Origin: Phreatobacter stygius
GTDB taxonomy: Bacteria; Pseudomonadota; Alphaproteobacteria; Rhizobiales; Phreatobacteraceae
Assembly: GCF_005144885.1 (NCBI RefSeq)
Contig: NZ_CP039690.1
Span: 7,290,672-7,354,671 of the forward strand
DNA length: 64,000 nt
Direction of reading: 5' to 3'
The position numbers were made by a program, and so were the translations under genes. How positions within the stretch are numbered: position 1 is the stretch's first letter; every line of letters starts with the position of its first letter. Below the pieces are notes generated by a model that searched no databases, had not been told where the DNA came from, and saw nothing but the letters and a program-made list of their open reading frames with translations. Positions 26,491 through 35,872 of this stretch are shown here, in pieces.

Positions 26491-27081
26491 TCAGGACGAC
26501 TGGACGCCCGACAGCATCTTTTCCAGCGCCGCGACAAAATCCCGGGCGATCGCGTGGGGATCGTCCACTTCCCCGCAGGCCAGGGCCGCCTCCATGATCG
26601 CGCCCATGACCAGGCGGGTGACGGCCTCCCGCTCGGCCGGCTTTGCCTCCTCCGGCATCAGACTGGCGACGCCGCGCCGGATGCCGGCGGCAAAATAGCG
26701 GTCGTCGATCTCGCGCCAGCGCTGCCAGCCGAGCACCACCGGCCCGTCGACCAGCAGGATGCGGCGGGCGGCCGGCTGCAGCGCGGCATCCAGATAGGCG
26801 CCGACGCTGCGGGCGATCGAGCGGGCGGTGGCGCGGGTCGCGACCGGCGCGCGGTTCGCCGCCAAGGCCACCGCGACATTGGCCTGGATGGTGTCCAGCA
26901 CGCGTTCGAACACATCCCGTTTGGCGGCGAAGTGGTGATAGACCGCGCCCTTGGCGATGCCGGCCTCGGCCGCGATCATGTCCATGCTGACCGCGTCATA
27001 ACCATGCGCCGCGAACAGGACGCGGGCGGCATCCAGCACGGACTGTATCGTTAGGGCGCTGCGCTCAGCCTGTCTTGCCAT
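26491..27081 (-). CDS. TetR/AcrR family transcriptional regulator
   Basis: 196 residues. N-terminal helix-turn-helix: TIQSVLDAARVLFAAHGYDA, then SMDMIAAEAGIAKGAVYHHF and AAKRDVFERVLD, the canonical TetR DNA-binding domain. The C-terminal half is the ligand/dimer domain, with EIDDRYFAAGIRRGVASLMP. It is followed by the tandem operator and the PEP-mutase-like gene on the same strand, so the operator lies downstream of tetR and upstream of its likely target. Confidence 0.93.
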   Translation of the reverse strand: MARQAERSALTIQSVLDAARVLFAAHGYDAVSMDMIAAEAGIAKGAVYHHFAAKRDVFERVLDTIQANVAVALAANRAPVATRATARSIARSVGAYLDAALQPAARRILLVDGPVVLGWQRWREIDDRYFAAGIRRGVASLMPEEAKPAEREAVTRLVMGAIMEAALACGEVDDPHAIARDFVAALEKMLSGVQSS

Positions 27082-27130
27082 GGTCTGGTGTCATACGACC
27101 GGCGCTCGGGCAGGCCAAGCCCGGCCGCCA

Positions 27131-27934
27131 TCATGGCCTCGGAAACACCGCATCGGTGCGCCCGCCCAGGCGATAGGCCAGCAGGCCGAGCCATTCGCGG
27201 CTCATCCGGTCGACCAGGTCGAGGCCCCGGCTCACCGGCAGGACCGGCAGGTAGAGTTCGCGCTCGATATTGCGCGTTTCGAAATCGACCGGATAGGCCA
27301 CGACATCAAAACCCGCCACGCGAAAGATCCCGACCGAGCGCGGCATGTGATAGGCCGAGGTGATCAGGATCCAGCGCTCGCCGGGCTTGGGATCGACGAC
27401 CCGCTTGCTGAGCAGGGCGTTTTCCCAGGTGTTGCGGCTCTCCCGTTCGATCGTGATCCGTTCGGCCGCGATGCCGAGCTCGATGAAGAGCTTCTTCGCC
27501 GCTTCCGCCTCGTCGAGGCCATCCCGCAAGAACAGCGCATTCGAGCCGCCGGAGAACACCAGGCGTGCCTGGGGATAGCGATGTGCCAGGGCGACGGCTT
27601 CAGTGATCCGGCCGGGCGCCGCGCCGATCGTCACCTGGCCGCCGCGCGCCGCCGTCGTCACCTGGTCGATCGATCCGCCCAGCACGATGATGCCGGATGG
27701 CGCCGGCATGTCCTGCGCCATCAGCGGAAAGCGGTTTTCCAGCGGGCGCGCCAGCCAGATGCCCAGCGGCACCGGGCCGGCGATGACCAGCCCGAGGGCC
27801 CCGAGCACGAAAAAGCGGCGGCCCCAGCGGGCCAGGCGCGTCGCCCGCAACAGCACGCCGACGACGATCAGCCCGACCAGCAGGTTGGATGGGGTGAGGC
27901 CCCACCAGAGGATCTTGGATGCGTAGAAGAACAT
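27131..27934 (-). CDS. YdcF family (DUF218) membrane-anchored protein
   Basis: 267 residues: two N-terminal helices (about 13-32 and 41-62), then a DUF218 domain with GIIVLGGSIDQ, ARLVFSGGSNALFLRDG, ERESRNTWENALLSKR and ILITSAYHMPRSVGIFRVAG, all hallmark blocks. DUF218 proteins such as SanA, ElyC and YdcF are linked to cell-envelope functions. The exact reaction is unknown. Ends 49 bp after the tetR start on the same strand. Confidence 0.88.
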   Translation of the reverse strand: MFFYASKILWWGLTPSNLLVGLIVVGVLLRATRLARWGRRFFVLGALGLVIAGPVPLGIWLARPLENRFPLMAQDMPAPSGIIVLGGSIDQVTTAARGGQVTIGAAPGRITEAVALAHRYPQARLVFSGGSNALFLRDGLDEAEAAKKLFIELGIAAERITIERESRNTWENALLSKRVVDPKPGERWILITSAYHMPRSVGIFRVAGFDVVAYPVDFETRNIERELYLPVLPVSRGLDLVDRMSREWLGLLAYRLGGRTDAVFPRP

Positions 27935-27978
27935 GCTGCCTCGTCGTCACGCTGGCATGACGGATGCGACGACGTTCC

Positions 27979-29151
27979 TCAAGCGGTCTTTTCGAACAAT
28001 TCACGGCCGATCAGCATGCGCCGGATCTCGCTGGTGCCGGCGCCGATCTCGTAGAGCTTGGCGTCGCGCAACAGCCGACCGGTCGGATATTCGTTGATAT
28101 AGCCGTTGCCGCCGAGCAGCTGGATCGCGTCGAGCGCCATCTTGGTGGCGTTCTCGGCGGCATAAAGAATGGCGCCGGCGGAATCCTCGCGGGTGGTCTG
28201 GCCCCGGTCGCAGGCCTTGGCCACCGCATAGACATAGGCGCGGGTGGCATTCATCGAGACATACATGTCGGCGAGCTTGCCCTGGACCAGCTGGAACTCG
28301 CCGATCGACTTGCCGAACTGCTTGCGCTCATGGACATAGGGCATGACCACGTCCATGCAGGCCTGCATGATGCCGATCGGCCCGGCCGACAGCACCGCGC
28401 GTTCGTAGTCGAGCCCCGACATCAGCACGCTGGCGCCCCGCCCGACCGCGCCCAGCACGTTCTCCTCCGGCACCTCGCAATCCTCGAACACCAGCTCGCC
28501 GGTATGCGAACCGCGCATGCCGAGCTTGTCGAGCTTCTGGGCGCAGGAGAACCCCTTGAAGCTCTTTTCGATCAGGAAGGCGGTGATGCCGCGCGAACCG
28601 GCCGCCGGATCGGTCTTGGCATAGACCACCAGGACATCGGCATCCGGACCATTGGTGATCCACATCTTGGTGCCGTTCAGGACGTAGCGGTCGCCCTTCT
28701 TCTCGGCCTTCAGCCGCATCGACACGACATCCGAGCCGGCGCCCGGCTCCGACATGGCGAGCGCACCGACATGGTCGCCCGACATCAGCTTGGGCAGGTA
28801 GCGCCGGCGCTGGGCGTCATTGCCGTTCTTGCGGATCTGGTTGACGCAGAGATTGGAATGGGCGCCGTAGGACAGGCCGACCGAAGCGGAGGCTCGCGAA
28901 ATCTCCTCCATGGCAATGCAGTGCTCGAGATAACCGAGGCCGGTGCCGCCATATTCCTCCTCGACGGTCACGCCGAGCAGGCCGAGATCGCCGAACTTCT
29001 TCCACAGATCCATCGGGAACTGGTCGGTCTTGTCGATCTCCGCGGCGCGCGGCGCGATCTCGGCCCGGGCGAAGCTCGCCACCGTGTCGCGCAGCATGTC
29101 GGCGGTCTCGCCGAGGTCGAAATCGAACGGGCGCGGCGCATTGGGCAGCAT
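27979..29151 (-). CDS. ivd: isovaleryl-CoA dehydrogenase
   Basis: 390 residues, acyl-CoA dehydrogenase fold. It oxidises isovaleryl-CoA to 3-methylcrotonyl-CoA, the step before MCC in leucine breakdown. The IVD-specific catalytic base sits in [16 protein letters not shown], Glu250, as in human [33 protein letters not shown] and [20 protein letters not shown] are typical IVD blocks. GGGAGG RBS supports the start at 29151. It is 13 kb from mccAB but belongs to the same pathway. Confidence 0.92.
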   Translation of the reverse strand: MLPNAPRPFDFDLGETADMLRDTVASFARAEIAPRAAEIDKTDQFPMDLWKKFGDLGLLGVTVEEEYGGTGLGYLEHCIAMEEISRASASVGLSYGAHSNLCVNQIRKNGNDAQRRRYLPKLMSGDHVGALAMSEPGAGSDVVSMRLKAEKKGDRYVLNGTKMWITNGPDADVLVVYAKTDPAAGSRGITAFLIEKSFKGFSCAQKLDKLGMRGSHTGELVFEDCEVPEENVLGAVGRGASVLMSGLDYERAVLSAGPIGIMQACMDVVMPYVHERKQFGKSIGEFQLVQGKLADMYVSMNATRAYVYAVAKACDRGQTTREDSAGAILYAAENATKMALDAIQLLGGNGYINEYPTGRLLRDAKLYEIGAGTSEIRRMLIGRELFEKTA

Positions 29152-29264
29152 GGGACATCCTCCCTGGGACAAGTTTTGCCAAGCGTTATAGAAGTCCCCA
29201 TGCGACCTGTCATGATCGGCCAAGCGGCCCAGGGCAGGCCTGCCAAGCCGCCGAGGGAAAACCG

Positions 29265-29747
29265 TTGAGCGAACAGTCTCAAAGCGCCTATCTGGAACGC
29301 CCGAGCCGGTTTCCCTGGCCGTCGGTGATCTTCATCGGCTGCCTGGCCTTCGGCTGGGGCCTGACCACGCTGCTGCCGCTGCATGACGGCATCGTCGAAC
29401 TCCTGCGCATCAAGGGCGCGCTGTGCCTCGCCGCAGGCGTCGGCCTGTCGATCTGGGCCTCGGCGACGCTGGCGCGCGGCCAGACCACCACCTTGCCCCA
29501 TGCCGCGGCGAGCCATCTGGTCACCGGCGGGCCGTTCCGCTTCACCCGCAATCCGACCTATCTCGGCCAGGCTCTGATCATTGCCGGTTTCGGCGCGCTG
29601 CAGGCCTCCCCCTGGTATATCGCGGCTTCGGTCGTCTACCTCATGCTGATCACCCGCTTCGCCATCCTGCCCGAGGAAGCGCATCTGAGCTTGCGCTTCG
29701 GCGCGCAATGGACGGCGTATCGGGCCCGGGTCAGGCGCTGGCTGTAA
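29265..29747 (+). CDS. isoprenylcysteine carboxyl methyltransferase (ICMT)-family membrane protein
   Basis: 160 residues, about four transmembrane helices. The C-terminal motif [19 protein letters not shown] and the [20 protein letters not shown] segment match the ICMT/phospholipid-methyltransferase-like family, which binds S-adenosylmethionine. The start is TTG at 29265 with GAGGG 8 nt upstream; no ATG in frame fits. Substrate unknown in bacteria of this kind. Divergent from ivd. Confidence 0.78.
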   Translation: MSEQSQSAYLERPSRFPWPSVIFIGCLAFGWGLTTLLPLHDGIVELLRIKGALCLAAGVGLSIWASATLARGQTTTLPHAAASHLVTGGPFRFTRNPTYLGQALIIAGFGALQASPWYIAASVVYLMLITRFAILPEEAHLSLRFGAQWTAYRARVRRWL

Positions 29748-29788
29748 GAAACCGTTTGAAGGGTTTATCCGGGCAGTTCGCCGCCGCT

Positions 29789-29875
29789 CGTCATCCCCGG
29801 GCTTGGCCCGGGGATCCAGGCATTCAAAACGGAACAAGTCGTGGATATCAGGGACAAGCCCGGCCAAGACGACGT
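29789..29875. repeat. palindromic intergenic repeat, family 2, copy b
   Basis: Arms CGTCATCCCCGGGCTTGGCC and GGACAAGCCCGGCCAAGACG in inverted orientation, separated by about 45 bp. It sits between the ICMT-like gene and the convergent GH25 gene. Related in core (CGGGCTTG/CAAGCCCG) to 20406-20466. Confidence 0.65.
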
Positions 29876-29934
29876 GGGACCTCGCTGGAACACGTTCTCA
29901 AACGGTCGCTAAGGAACCCGTCGGTAACGACGAT

Positions 29935-30963
29935 CTACGGCCGCGGCCGCGGCCGGGGCAGCGGCGCCAGCATGGCCGGCGCGTCGGGCGCGGGAATGGC
30001 GGCCGGCGGCGGCGTCGGGCTGGCGGTCTGCGACGTCACCTGGGCCCCCTCCACCGTGGCCGGCTGGGTGGCGACCGCGGCCAGCACCGGTTCGGCCTGA
30101 TGCGGTCCGCGCGGGTCGGCGGCGGGCGCAGGCGCCGGCGCGTGCGGCTGGGGCGAGGCATGGGGTGCTGCATGCGCGACGGCCTGGTGGCGGAAACCGG
30201 ACTGCGCCAGCCTTTGCCATTGCGCCCGCGACCCGGCGAAGACATTGCGGTCGACATTGCCATTGACGCCGGCGACCCGGCCCGTGGCGGTGATCTGCCA
30301 GAACGCCCAGCGCCGGCCGGGATAACGCTCGTGCGGCAGTGCCCGGACCGAGCGGACCCAGAACGGATATTGCGAGAATTCGCCGCTCGCCAGAACCTCA
30401 CGATGGAAGGTGATGTCGGCATAGATGATCGGCTTCTTGCCGTAATGCCGTTCCATGGCGTGCAGGAACTCGCGCATCTTCTGCTGGGCGACCGGCACCG
30501 AGACACGCCGCGGACAGGTCGGCGAATGGAAATTCCACTCGACGTCGAGCACCGGCGGCAATGCGTCCGGGTCGTTCGGCACGTGGCGCTGGAACCAGGC
30601 GATCTGGTCCGACATCGAGCCGCACCAATAGGTGAAATGATAGGCGCCGCGCGCGACACCGGCGCGCCGCGCGCCTTCCCAGTTCTCGCGGAACCGGTCG
30701 TCCAGCCGGTCGCCGCCCTCGGTCGCCTTGATGAAGGCGAAGGTGACACCGGAGGCGCGCACCTGCTGCCAGTCGATCGGCCCCTGCCATTTCGACACGT
30801 CGATGCCGTGGACCTCGTGCGCCGAGTGGCCGGTGGTATGGGTCAGGGTCGGAAACGGATGGTCGCCGCCCGGTTCGGCGGTCTGCATCGGGACGCTGCC
30901 GCACCCCGCCAAAGCGAGGCCTAAGAGGACGAACGCGATGCGGGAGGAGGCGTGAACCAGCAT
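29935..30963 (-). CDS. GH25-family lysozyme lipoprotein
   Basis: 342 residues. A lipobox LAGC places the lipidated Cys at 21. The GH25 (muramidase) domain covers about 45-240: VHGIDVSKWQGPIDW, FAFIKATEGG, LDVEWNFHSP with the catalytic Asp-x-Glu pair, and WAFWQITATGRV. A long Pro/Ala-rich tail (about 260-342) follows and ends in PLPRPRPRP. It would cut peptidoglycan glycan strands from the outer-membrane face. Start 30963 gives the lipoprotein signal. Confidence 0.88.
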   Translation of the reverse strand: MLVHASSRIAFVLLGLALAGCGSVPMQTAEPGGDHPFPTLTHTTGHSAHEVHGIDVSKWQGPIDWQQVRASGVTFAFIKATEGGDRLDDRFRENWEGARRAGVARGAYHFTYWCGSMSDQIAWFQRHVPNDPDALPPVLDVEWNFHSPTCPRRVSVPVAQQKMREFLHAMERHYGKKPIIYADITFHREVLASGEFSQYPFWVRSVRALPHERYPGRRWAFWQITATGRVAGVNGNVDRNVFAGSRAQWQRLAQSGFRHQAVAHAAPHASPQPHAPAPAPAADPRGPHQAEPVLAAVATQPATVEGAQVTSQTASPTPPPAAIPAPDAPAMLAPLPRPRPRP

Positions 30964-31038
30964 GGACCGAGCGCAATGGCCAACAATCATGGCCGAAAAA
31001 AGAAAGATGGCCGCGAAAAGGCCACGGGACGTCAGCGA

Positions 31039-31758
31039 CTATGCTTTACGACCCGTTTCCTTTTCGTAACGAGCTTTCGTTTCCGCGTTGGGCGGATAGA
31101 GACCGGGCAGCGGCACGCCCTTTTCGACCTCACCCATGATCCAGCCCTCGAGATGTTCCTGCTCGGGCGCCAGCTTGGCGACCACCTCGACCAGGTCCTG
31201 CGGGATCAGCACGGCGCCGTCGCCGTCGACCACGATGACGTCGTTGGGGAACACCGCCACGCCGCCGCAGCCGATCGGCTCCTGCCAGTTGACGAAGGTC
31301 AGCGCGGCGACCGAGGCCGGCGCTGCGGCGCCCGAGCACCAGACCGGCAGTTGCGAGTCTTCGACGCCGGCGGCATCACGCACCACGCCGTCGGTGACCA
31401 GCGCGGTAACGCCGCGCTTGCGCATGCGCGCGCACAGGATGTCGCCGAAAATGCCGGCTTCCTGGATGCCCATGGCATCGACCACGGCGATCACGCCCTC
31501 GGGCATGGCCTCGATCGCCCCGCGGGTCGAGCGCGGCGAGGACCAGCTCTCCGGTGTCGCCAGGTCTTCACGCGCCGGCACGAAGCGCAGCGTGAAGGCG
31601 CGGCCGACCAGCCGCCGGTCGGCATTGGTGAAGGGCATCGGCCCGGCCATCCAGGTCTTCCTGAGACCCTTCTTCAACAGGATCGTGGTCAGCGTCGCGG
31701 TGGTCGTGGCTTCGAGGGCAGCCTTGATCGCGGGATCGAGCGGCAGAACGTCGGTCAT
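31039..31758 (-). CDS. RraA-family protein (aldolase/decarboxylase-like)
   Basis: 239 residues of the RraA / 4-hydroxy-4-methyl-2-oxoglutarate aldolase superfamily. GIFGDILCARMRKRGVTALV and TDGVVRDAAGVEDSQLPVW contain the conserved Gly-Asp and Arg-Asp that bind metal and substrate, and VVVDGDGAVLIPQDLVEVV is a typical closing block. It may be a ring-cleavage-product aldolase or oxaloacetate decarboxylase. Inhibition of RNase E is less likely because of its size and context. Start 31758 replaces a longer frame without similarity. Confidence 0.83.
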   Translation of the reverse strand: MTDVLPLDPAIKAALEATTTATLTTILLKKGLRKTWMAGPMPFTNADRRLVGRAFTLRFVPAREDLATPESWSSPRSTRGAIEAMPEGVIAVVDAMGIQEAGIFGDILCARMRKRGVTALVTDGVVRDAAGVEDSQLPVWCSGAAAPASVAALTFVNWQEPIGCGGVAVFPNDVIVVDGDGAVLIPQDLVEVVAKLAPEQEHLEGWIMGEVEKGVPLPGLYPPNAETKARYEKETGRKA

Positions 31759-31893
31759 GTCGGAAACTCTTGGAAGCGGCAGGAAACCGGGTGGGGGAAT
31801 GTCAGGGGCGAACCTGCCTGAAGCCGGCGCCCCTGTCGAGCGCGACCGGCGCATGGTGGAACCGGAAAGCCCGGATGGCCGGACAAGACCCGG

Positions 31894-32346
31894 TCAGCAG
31901 TCGCCGATGCGCTGGCCCTTCATGGCGATGACCCGTGCATTGGGCCGGCCGATGCCGGTCGCCATCGTGCCTTCGTAACTGGTGCCGCGATAGACCATGC
32001 TCGAACGCGCCGGCTGGCCCTGGCAAACCATGTCGACGGTGATCGCCGGACCGGCGATCAGCACCTGGGTGACCCGGCAGGATTGCGCCGCGCCCTCGCG
32101 CCTGGCCGCCGCGGCGATATCGTCTTCGGTGCCGTTGGCGGCAAGCGCGTCCTGGGCCGTGATGCAGGTTGAGGTCGGTGTTCCCAGCGTCTGGCCGTTC
32201 AGCCCGGTCGCCACCGCCCAGCGGCCGGGCTGCAGCCGCTCCGGCGGCTTGGCGGCGGGCCTGAGCATGGCGACGACGGCGACCAGCACGAGGACGGCCG
32301 CGAGGCCTCCGGCCGCGACAATGGCGAGACTTATCCTGGACTTCAT
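31894..32346 (-). CDS. DUF3617-like exported or membrane-anchored protein
   Basis: 150 residues. N-terminal hydrophobic segment (AIVAAGGLAAVLVLVAVVAM), then a small domain with LQPGRWAVATGLNG, a STCITAQDALAANG block with Cys, QSCRV, DMVCQG and a C-terminal IGDC. Paired cysteines with a PG(R/K)W opening match DUF3617-type proteins, function unknown. Likely in the periplasm anchored by its N-terminus. Confidence 0.6.
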   Translation of the reverse strand: MKSRISLAIVAAGGLAAVLVLVAVVAMLRPAAKPPERLQPGRWAVATGLNGQTLGTPTSTCITAQDALAANGTEDDIAAAARREGAAQSCRVTQVLIAGPAITVDMVCQGQPARSSMVYRGTSYEGTMATGIGRPNARVIAMKGQRIGDC

Positions 32347-32614
32347 TTCCGGCCCTGACGTCGGCGCCCCCTGCCCGATCGGCTGGATGCCGGCCGATCC
32401 AAGCGGAAGCAAGGCAATCATCGAATCGGCGGCGATGATAGCCGCAGCGCCGGCCAGGCAAGCAAGCAGGCCGGAGGCGGTCCCGGTTCATTACCGGCTC
32501 CGGCATCGTTGCCCCCGGACCTCAGACAGATCGCGATACATTTCCCGGGCCGGTTCGCCGGCCCAAGCACGCGGCCGCGCGCGCGACATGCCAAGTCAAG
32601 TTCGGTTCCGCCGG

Positions 32615-34171
32615 TCAGGCGACCGCGCGCTCGGGCGCCGGCGCGAGGCCGTAAATCGCCTCGAATTCGGTGACCGGCATAGGCCGCCCGAACAGATAGC
32701 CCTGCATTTCATGACAGCCGGCGGCGCGCAGGAAACGCGCATGCTCGACGGTCTCGACCCCCTCCGCGATGACCCTGAGCCCGAGCGCGCGGCCGAGATT
32801 GATGACGCAATGCAGGATGGTGGCGGCTTCCGCGCCCTTGTCGAGATCGAGCACGAAGCTGCGGTCGACCTTCAGCTTGTCGATCGGAAATTTGCGCAGA
32901 TAGGACAGCGACGAAAAGCCGGTGCCGAAATCATCCAGTGCGATCTGCACGCCGAGATCGCGAATGCTGCGCAGCGCCACCAGGGCCTTTTCCGGATCGT
33001 CGATCATCACGCTTTCGGTCACTTCGAGCACCAGCCGGCCGGGCTCCAGGCCGGTCTCGCCGAGCACCGCCATGACCACGTCTGGAAAGTCCGGCCGCCG
33101 CATCTGCACCGGCGAGACATTGACCGAGATGAACAGGCCGGGCCAGCGCGCCGCCGCCCGGCAGGCCCGCTGCAGCACGATATTGCCGAGCTGATGGATC
33201 AGCCCGGTCTCCTCGGCGAGCCGGATGAATTCACCCGGCATGATCGCGCCGCGATAGCTGTGGTTCCAGCGCGCCAGCGCCTCCATGCCGACCAGCGTCT
33301 CGCCGTCGGCGGTCAGGATCGGCTGCAGGTGCACGTCGATCTCGCCGGTCAGCACGGCGCCGCGCAATTCGCGCTCGAAGAAGCGCCGTTGCGCCACGTC
33401 CTTGTCCATCTCCACGTCATAGGCAATGGCGCAGCCGCGACCGCGCTCCTTCGCGGCATAGAGCGCGCGATCGGCCTGGCGCATCAGGTCGTCGCGATCG
33501 CCCGAGGGACGGTCGACCTGCAGGAAGCCCATGGATACGCCGACATTGAGGGTCTTGCCGTCCACCGTCACCGGCTTGGCGATCTCGGCCGAGATCAGCG
33601 CGCAGGCCGTCAGCACATGGGCGGGTGCCGAACTCGCGGAAATGATGATGGCGAATTCGTCGCCGCCGAGCCGGGCGATCTCCGGCTCCGGCCCGCAGAC
33701 CTGGCGCAGCCGGCGCCCGACCTGGGCCAGCACGACATCGCCGGCGTGATGGCCATGGCTGTCGTTGATCTCCTTGAAGTGGTCGAGATCGAGCAGCACC
33801 AGGGTGAAGGCGCGCCGTTCGGCGAGGCCGTCGAGCGCCCGCTCGAAGGCGCGGTAGAAGGCCGCCCGGTTCGACAGGCCGGTCAGGTCGTCGATCCCGA
33901 CCGGCGACAGGAAGCGCGCGCCCTGAATGACCTCGGCCTGAACCAGGCGCAGCCGGACCAGCAGCACCAGCGCAATGCCGGCGACCATCAGGGCCATGGC
34001 CGCCAGGCGCCCGAACCAGGTCTGGTCGACCTGCCAGGCCAGGCGTGCCGGGAACCAGGCGAGGACACTGGCGGCTGCCATGAATGCGGCAGACAGCGCG
34101 ATCGCCGCCCCCACCGCCCAGACATGGCGGCTCAGCGCCGAATAGGCGCTACGCTTGATGGACGCCGACAT
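32615..34171 (-). CDS. GGDEF-EAL dual-domain cyclic-di-GMP enzyme
   Basis: 518 residues. Two N-terminal transmembrane helices (about 14-38 and 54-74), a GGDEF domain with intact RLGGDEFAI (169-173) and an EAL domain with intact GMEALARW (297-299), VNVSP, LEVTES, DDFGTGFSSL, LKVDRSF, AEGVET and GYLFGRP. So it can in principle both make and break c-di-GMP. There is no sensor domain besides the membrane anchor. GGGGCG upstream supports 34171 over the longer frame. A Pho-box-like repeat lies 166 bp upstream. Confidence 0.93.
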   Translation of the reverse strand: MSASIKRSAYSALSRHVWAVGAAIALSAAFMAAASVLAWFPARLAWQVDQTWFGRLAAMALMVAGIALVLLVRLRLVQAEVIQGARFLSPVGIDDLTGLSNRAAFYRAFERALDGLAERRAFTLVLLDLDHFKEINDSHGHHAGDVVLAQVGRRLRQVCGPEPEIARLGGDEFAIIISASSAPAHVLTACALISAEIAKPVTVDGKTLNVGVSMGFLQVDRPSGDRDDLMRQADRALYAAKERGRGCAIAYDVEMDKDVAQRRFFERELRGAVLTGEIDVHLQPILTADGETLVGMEALARWNHSYRGAIMPGEFIRLAEETGLIHQLGNIVLQRACRAAARWPGLFISVNVSPVQMRRPDFPDVVMAVLGETGLEPGRLVLEVTESVMIDDPEKALVALRSIRDLGVQIALDDFGTGFSSLSYLRKFPIDKLKVDRSFVLDLDKGAEAATILHCVINLGRALGLRVIAEGVETVEHARFLRAAGCHEMQGYLFGRPMPVTEFEAIYGLAPAPERAVA

Positions 34172-34336
34172 TCTGTCGCCCCAAACATTATCGCAAGAGA
34201 CCGATCCTGCCGGCTCTATAGACATCGGGCATTAACGGACACTTATGGTCGCCGCCGGAATAGTTCTGACGATCAGAAAATGATTCTCTTAGGCGCGCCC
34301 GCTCACAGCAAAAATAAAGATCTATTCTTTGCGAAA

Positions 34337-34355
34337 CTGTCACATGACTGTCACA
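34337..34355 (+). promoter_or_regulatory. Pho-box-like direct repeat
   Basis: CTGTCAC, ATGA, CTGTCAC: two identical 7-mers on an 11-bp period. This matches the PhoB box layout of direct CTGTCAY half-sites with a 4-bp spacer. It lies in the 208-bp gap between mgtE and the GGDEF-EAL gene (both minus strand), with the canonical reading on the plus strand. Confidence 0.5.
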
Positions 34356-34379
34356 TACGCGCAACCGATCGGCCATCGG

Positions 34380-35777
34380 CTAGATCTTGAACCACCAGGT
34401 GGCGATGGTGAGGAAGCCGAGGAAGCCGACGACATCGGTGACCGTGGTGACGAAGGGCCCTGACGACACCGCGGGATCGGCATTCAGCTTGGCCAGCCCG
34501 AGCGGGATCAGGATGCCGGCCAGCGCCCCGGCGACCAGGTTGCAGACCATGGCGAGGCCGATGACCACGCCGAGGCCGGCGAGCGAGAACCAGAAGCCGG
34601 CGACCACCCCGATGATGAGCGCGAAGGCGGTGCCGTTGATCAGGCCGGTGAGCGCCTCGCGGCCAATGACGCGCAGCGCGTTGTGAGGCCCGAGATCATG
34701 GGTGGCGAGCGCCCTGACCGCCACCGTCATGGTCTGCGTCGCGGCATTGCCGCCCTGGCTCGCCACGATCGGCGCCAGCACCGCCAGCGCCACCATGGTC
34801 TCGAGCTGTTTCTCGAAAGACTTCAGCACCGTCGTGGCGATGAAGGCGGTGAGCATGTTGATGAACAGCCAGCGGAACCGCCCCTTGGCGGTGGTCCAGA
34901 CGCTGTCGGAAATCTCTTCCTCCGGCTTGACGCCGCCGAGCGCCTTGATGTCGGCATCGGCCTCTTCCTCGATGACGTCGACGATGTCGTCAACCGTCAG
35001 CACGCCGACCAGCCGGCCGGCCTCGTCGACCACCGCCGCGGAGAGCAGGTTGTAGCGCTCGAACATCAAGGCGACGTCCTGCTGGTCCTCGGTCGCTTCG
35101 ACCGTGCGGACCTCCTCCTCCATGATCTCGGTGACGGTCACCGGCCGCTTGGTGCGCAACAGCCGGTCGAGCCGGATATGGCCTTGCAGATGATAACCGG
35201 GATCGATCACGAAGACTTCGGTGAAGTCGTCGGGCAGGTCGTCGGCTTCGCGCAGATGGTCGATCACCTGGCCGACGGTCCAGAACGGCGGCACGGCGAT
35301 GAAGTCGTCCTTCATGCGCCGGCCGGCGGAATCCTCGGGGTAGTCGAGCGCACGCTTCAGCGCGACCCGCTCGACCGCCGGCATCTTTTCGAGGATCTCG
35401 GAGCGGTCCTCCTCGTCCAGGTCCTGCAGGATCGAGACGGCATCGTCGCTGTCGAGTTCGGCGATGCCTTCCGCCACGGTCTCGGCGGGAAGATCCTCCA
35501 GGATCTCGACACGAATCGTTTCGTCGACTTCGGTCAGCACGGCGAAGTCGAAATCTGCTCCGAGCAGTTCGACCAGCTTGCGACGGTCTTCGGTGTCGAG
35601 CTGGGCGATCAGATCGCCCATGTCGGCCTCGTGGGCTTCGCCGACGAGATCCTTCAGCCTGGCGGCGTCGTTACTGGCGACGGCGCTGGTCACCGCCTCG
35701 ACAATGTCCGATCTGAGCGCGCCGTCGTCGTCGCGCCAGTCGTCGGTCATGGTCGGGTGTGGCGTGGGAACGGCCAT
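34380..35777 (-). CDS. mgtE: magnesium transporter MgtE
   Basis: 465 residues: N-terminal superhelical MgtE_N domain (to about 140) rich in acidic segments such as LDEEDRSEILEKMP, a CBS pair (about 150-275; FIAVPPFWTVGQVI, VVDEAGRLVGVLTVDDIV), the plug helix, and five membrane helices with APIVASQGGNAATQTMTVAV and the pore-lining VCNLVAGALAGILIPL. A Mg2+ channel gated by cytosolic Mg2+. Start 35777 has GAGG 5 nt upstream. Confidence 0.94.
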   Translation of the reverse strand: MAVPTPHPTMTDDWRDDDGALRSDIVEAVTSAVASNDAARLKDLVGEAHEADMGDLIAQLDTEDRRKLVELLGADFDFAVLTEVDETIRVEILEDLPAETVAEGIAELDSDDAVSILQDLDEEDRSEILEKMPAVERVALKRALDYPEDSAGRRMKDDFIAVPPFWTVGQVIDHLREADDLPDDFTEVFVIDPGYHLQGHIRLDRLLRTKRPVTVTEIMEEEVRTVEATEDQQDVALMFERYNLLSAAVVDEAGRLVGVLTVDDIVDVIEEEADADIKALGGVKPEEEISDSVWTTAKGRFRWLFINMLTAFIATTVLKSFEKQLETMVALAVLAPIVASQGGNAATQTMTVAVRALATHDLGPHNALRVIGREALTGLINGTAFALIIGVVAGFWFSLAGLGVVIGLAMVCNLVAGALAGILIPLGLAKLNADPAVSSGPFVTTVTDVVGFLGFLTIATWWFKI

Positions 35778-35872
35778 GGGCGCCTCGCTGATGGCATGCC
35801 ACGTCGAGCGGCGGAGGGTGGCGCCTTCTTGGGCGTGCGAATGGCATTTGGCAAGGAGGCGGAGACGCCACG

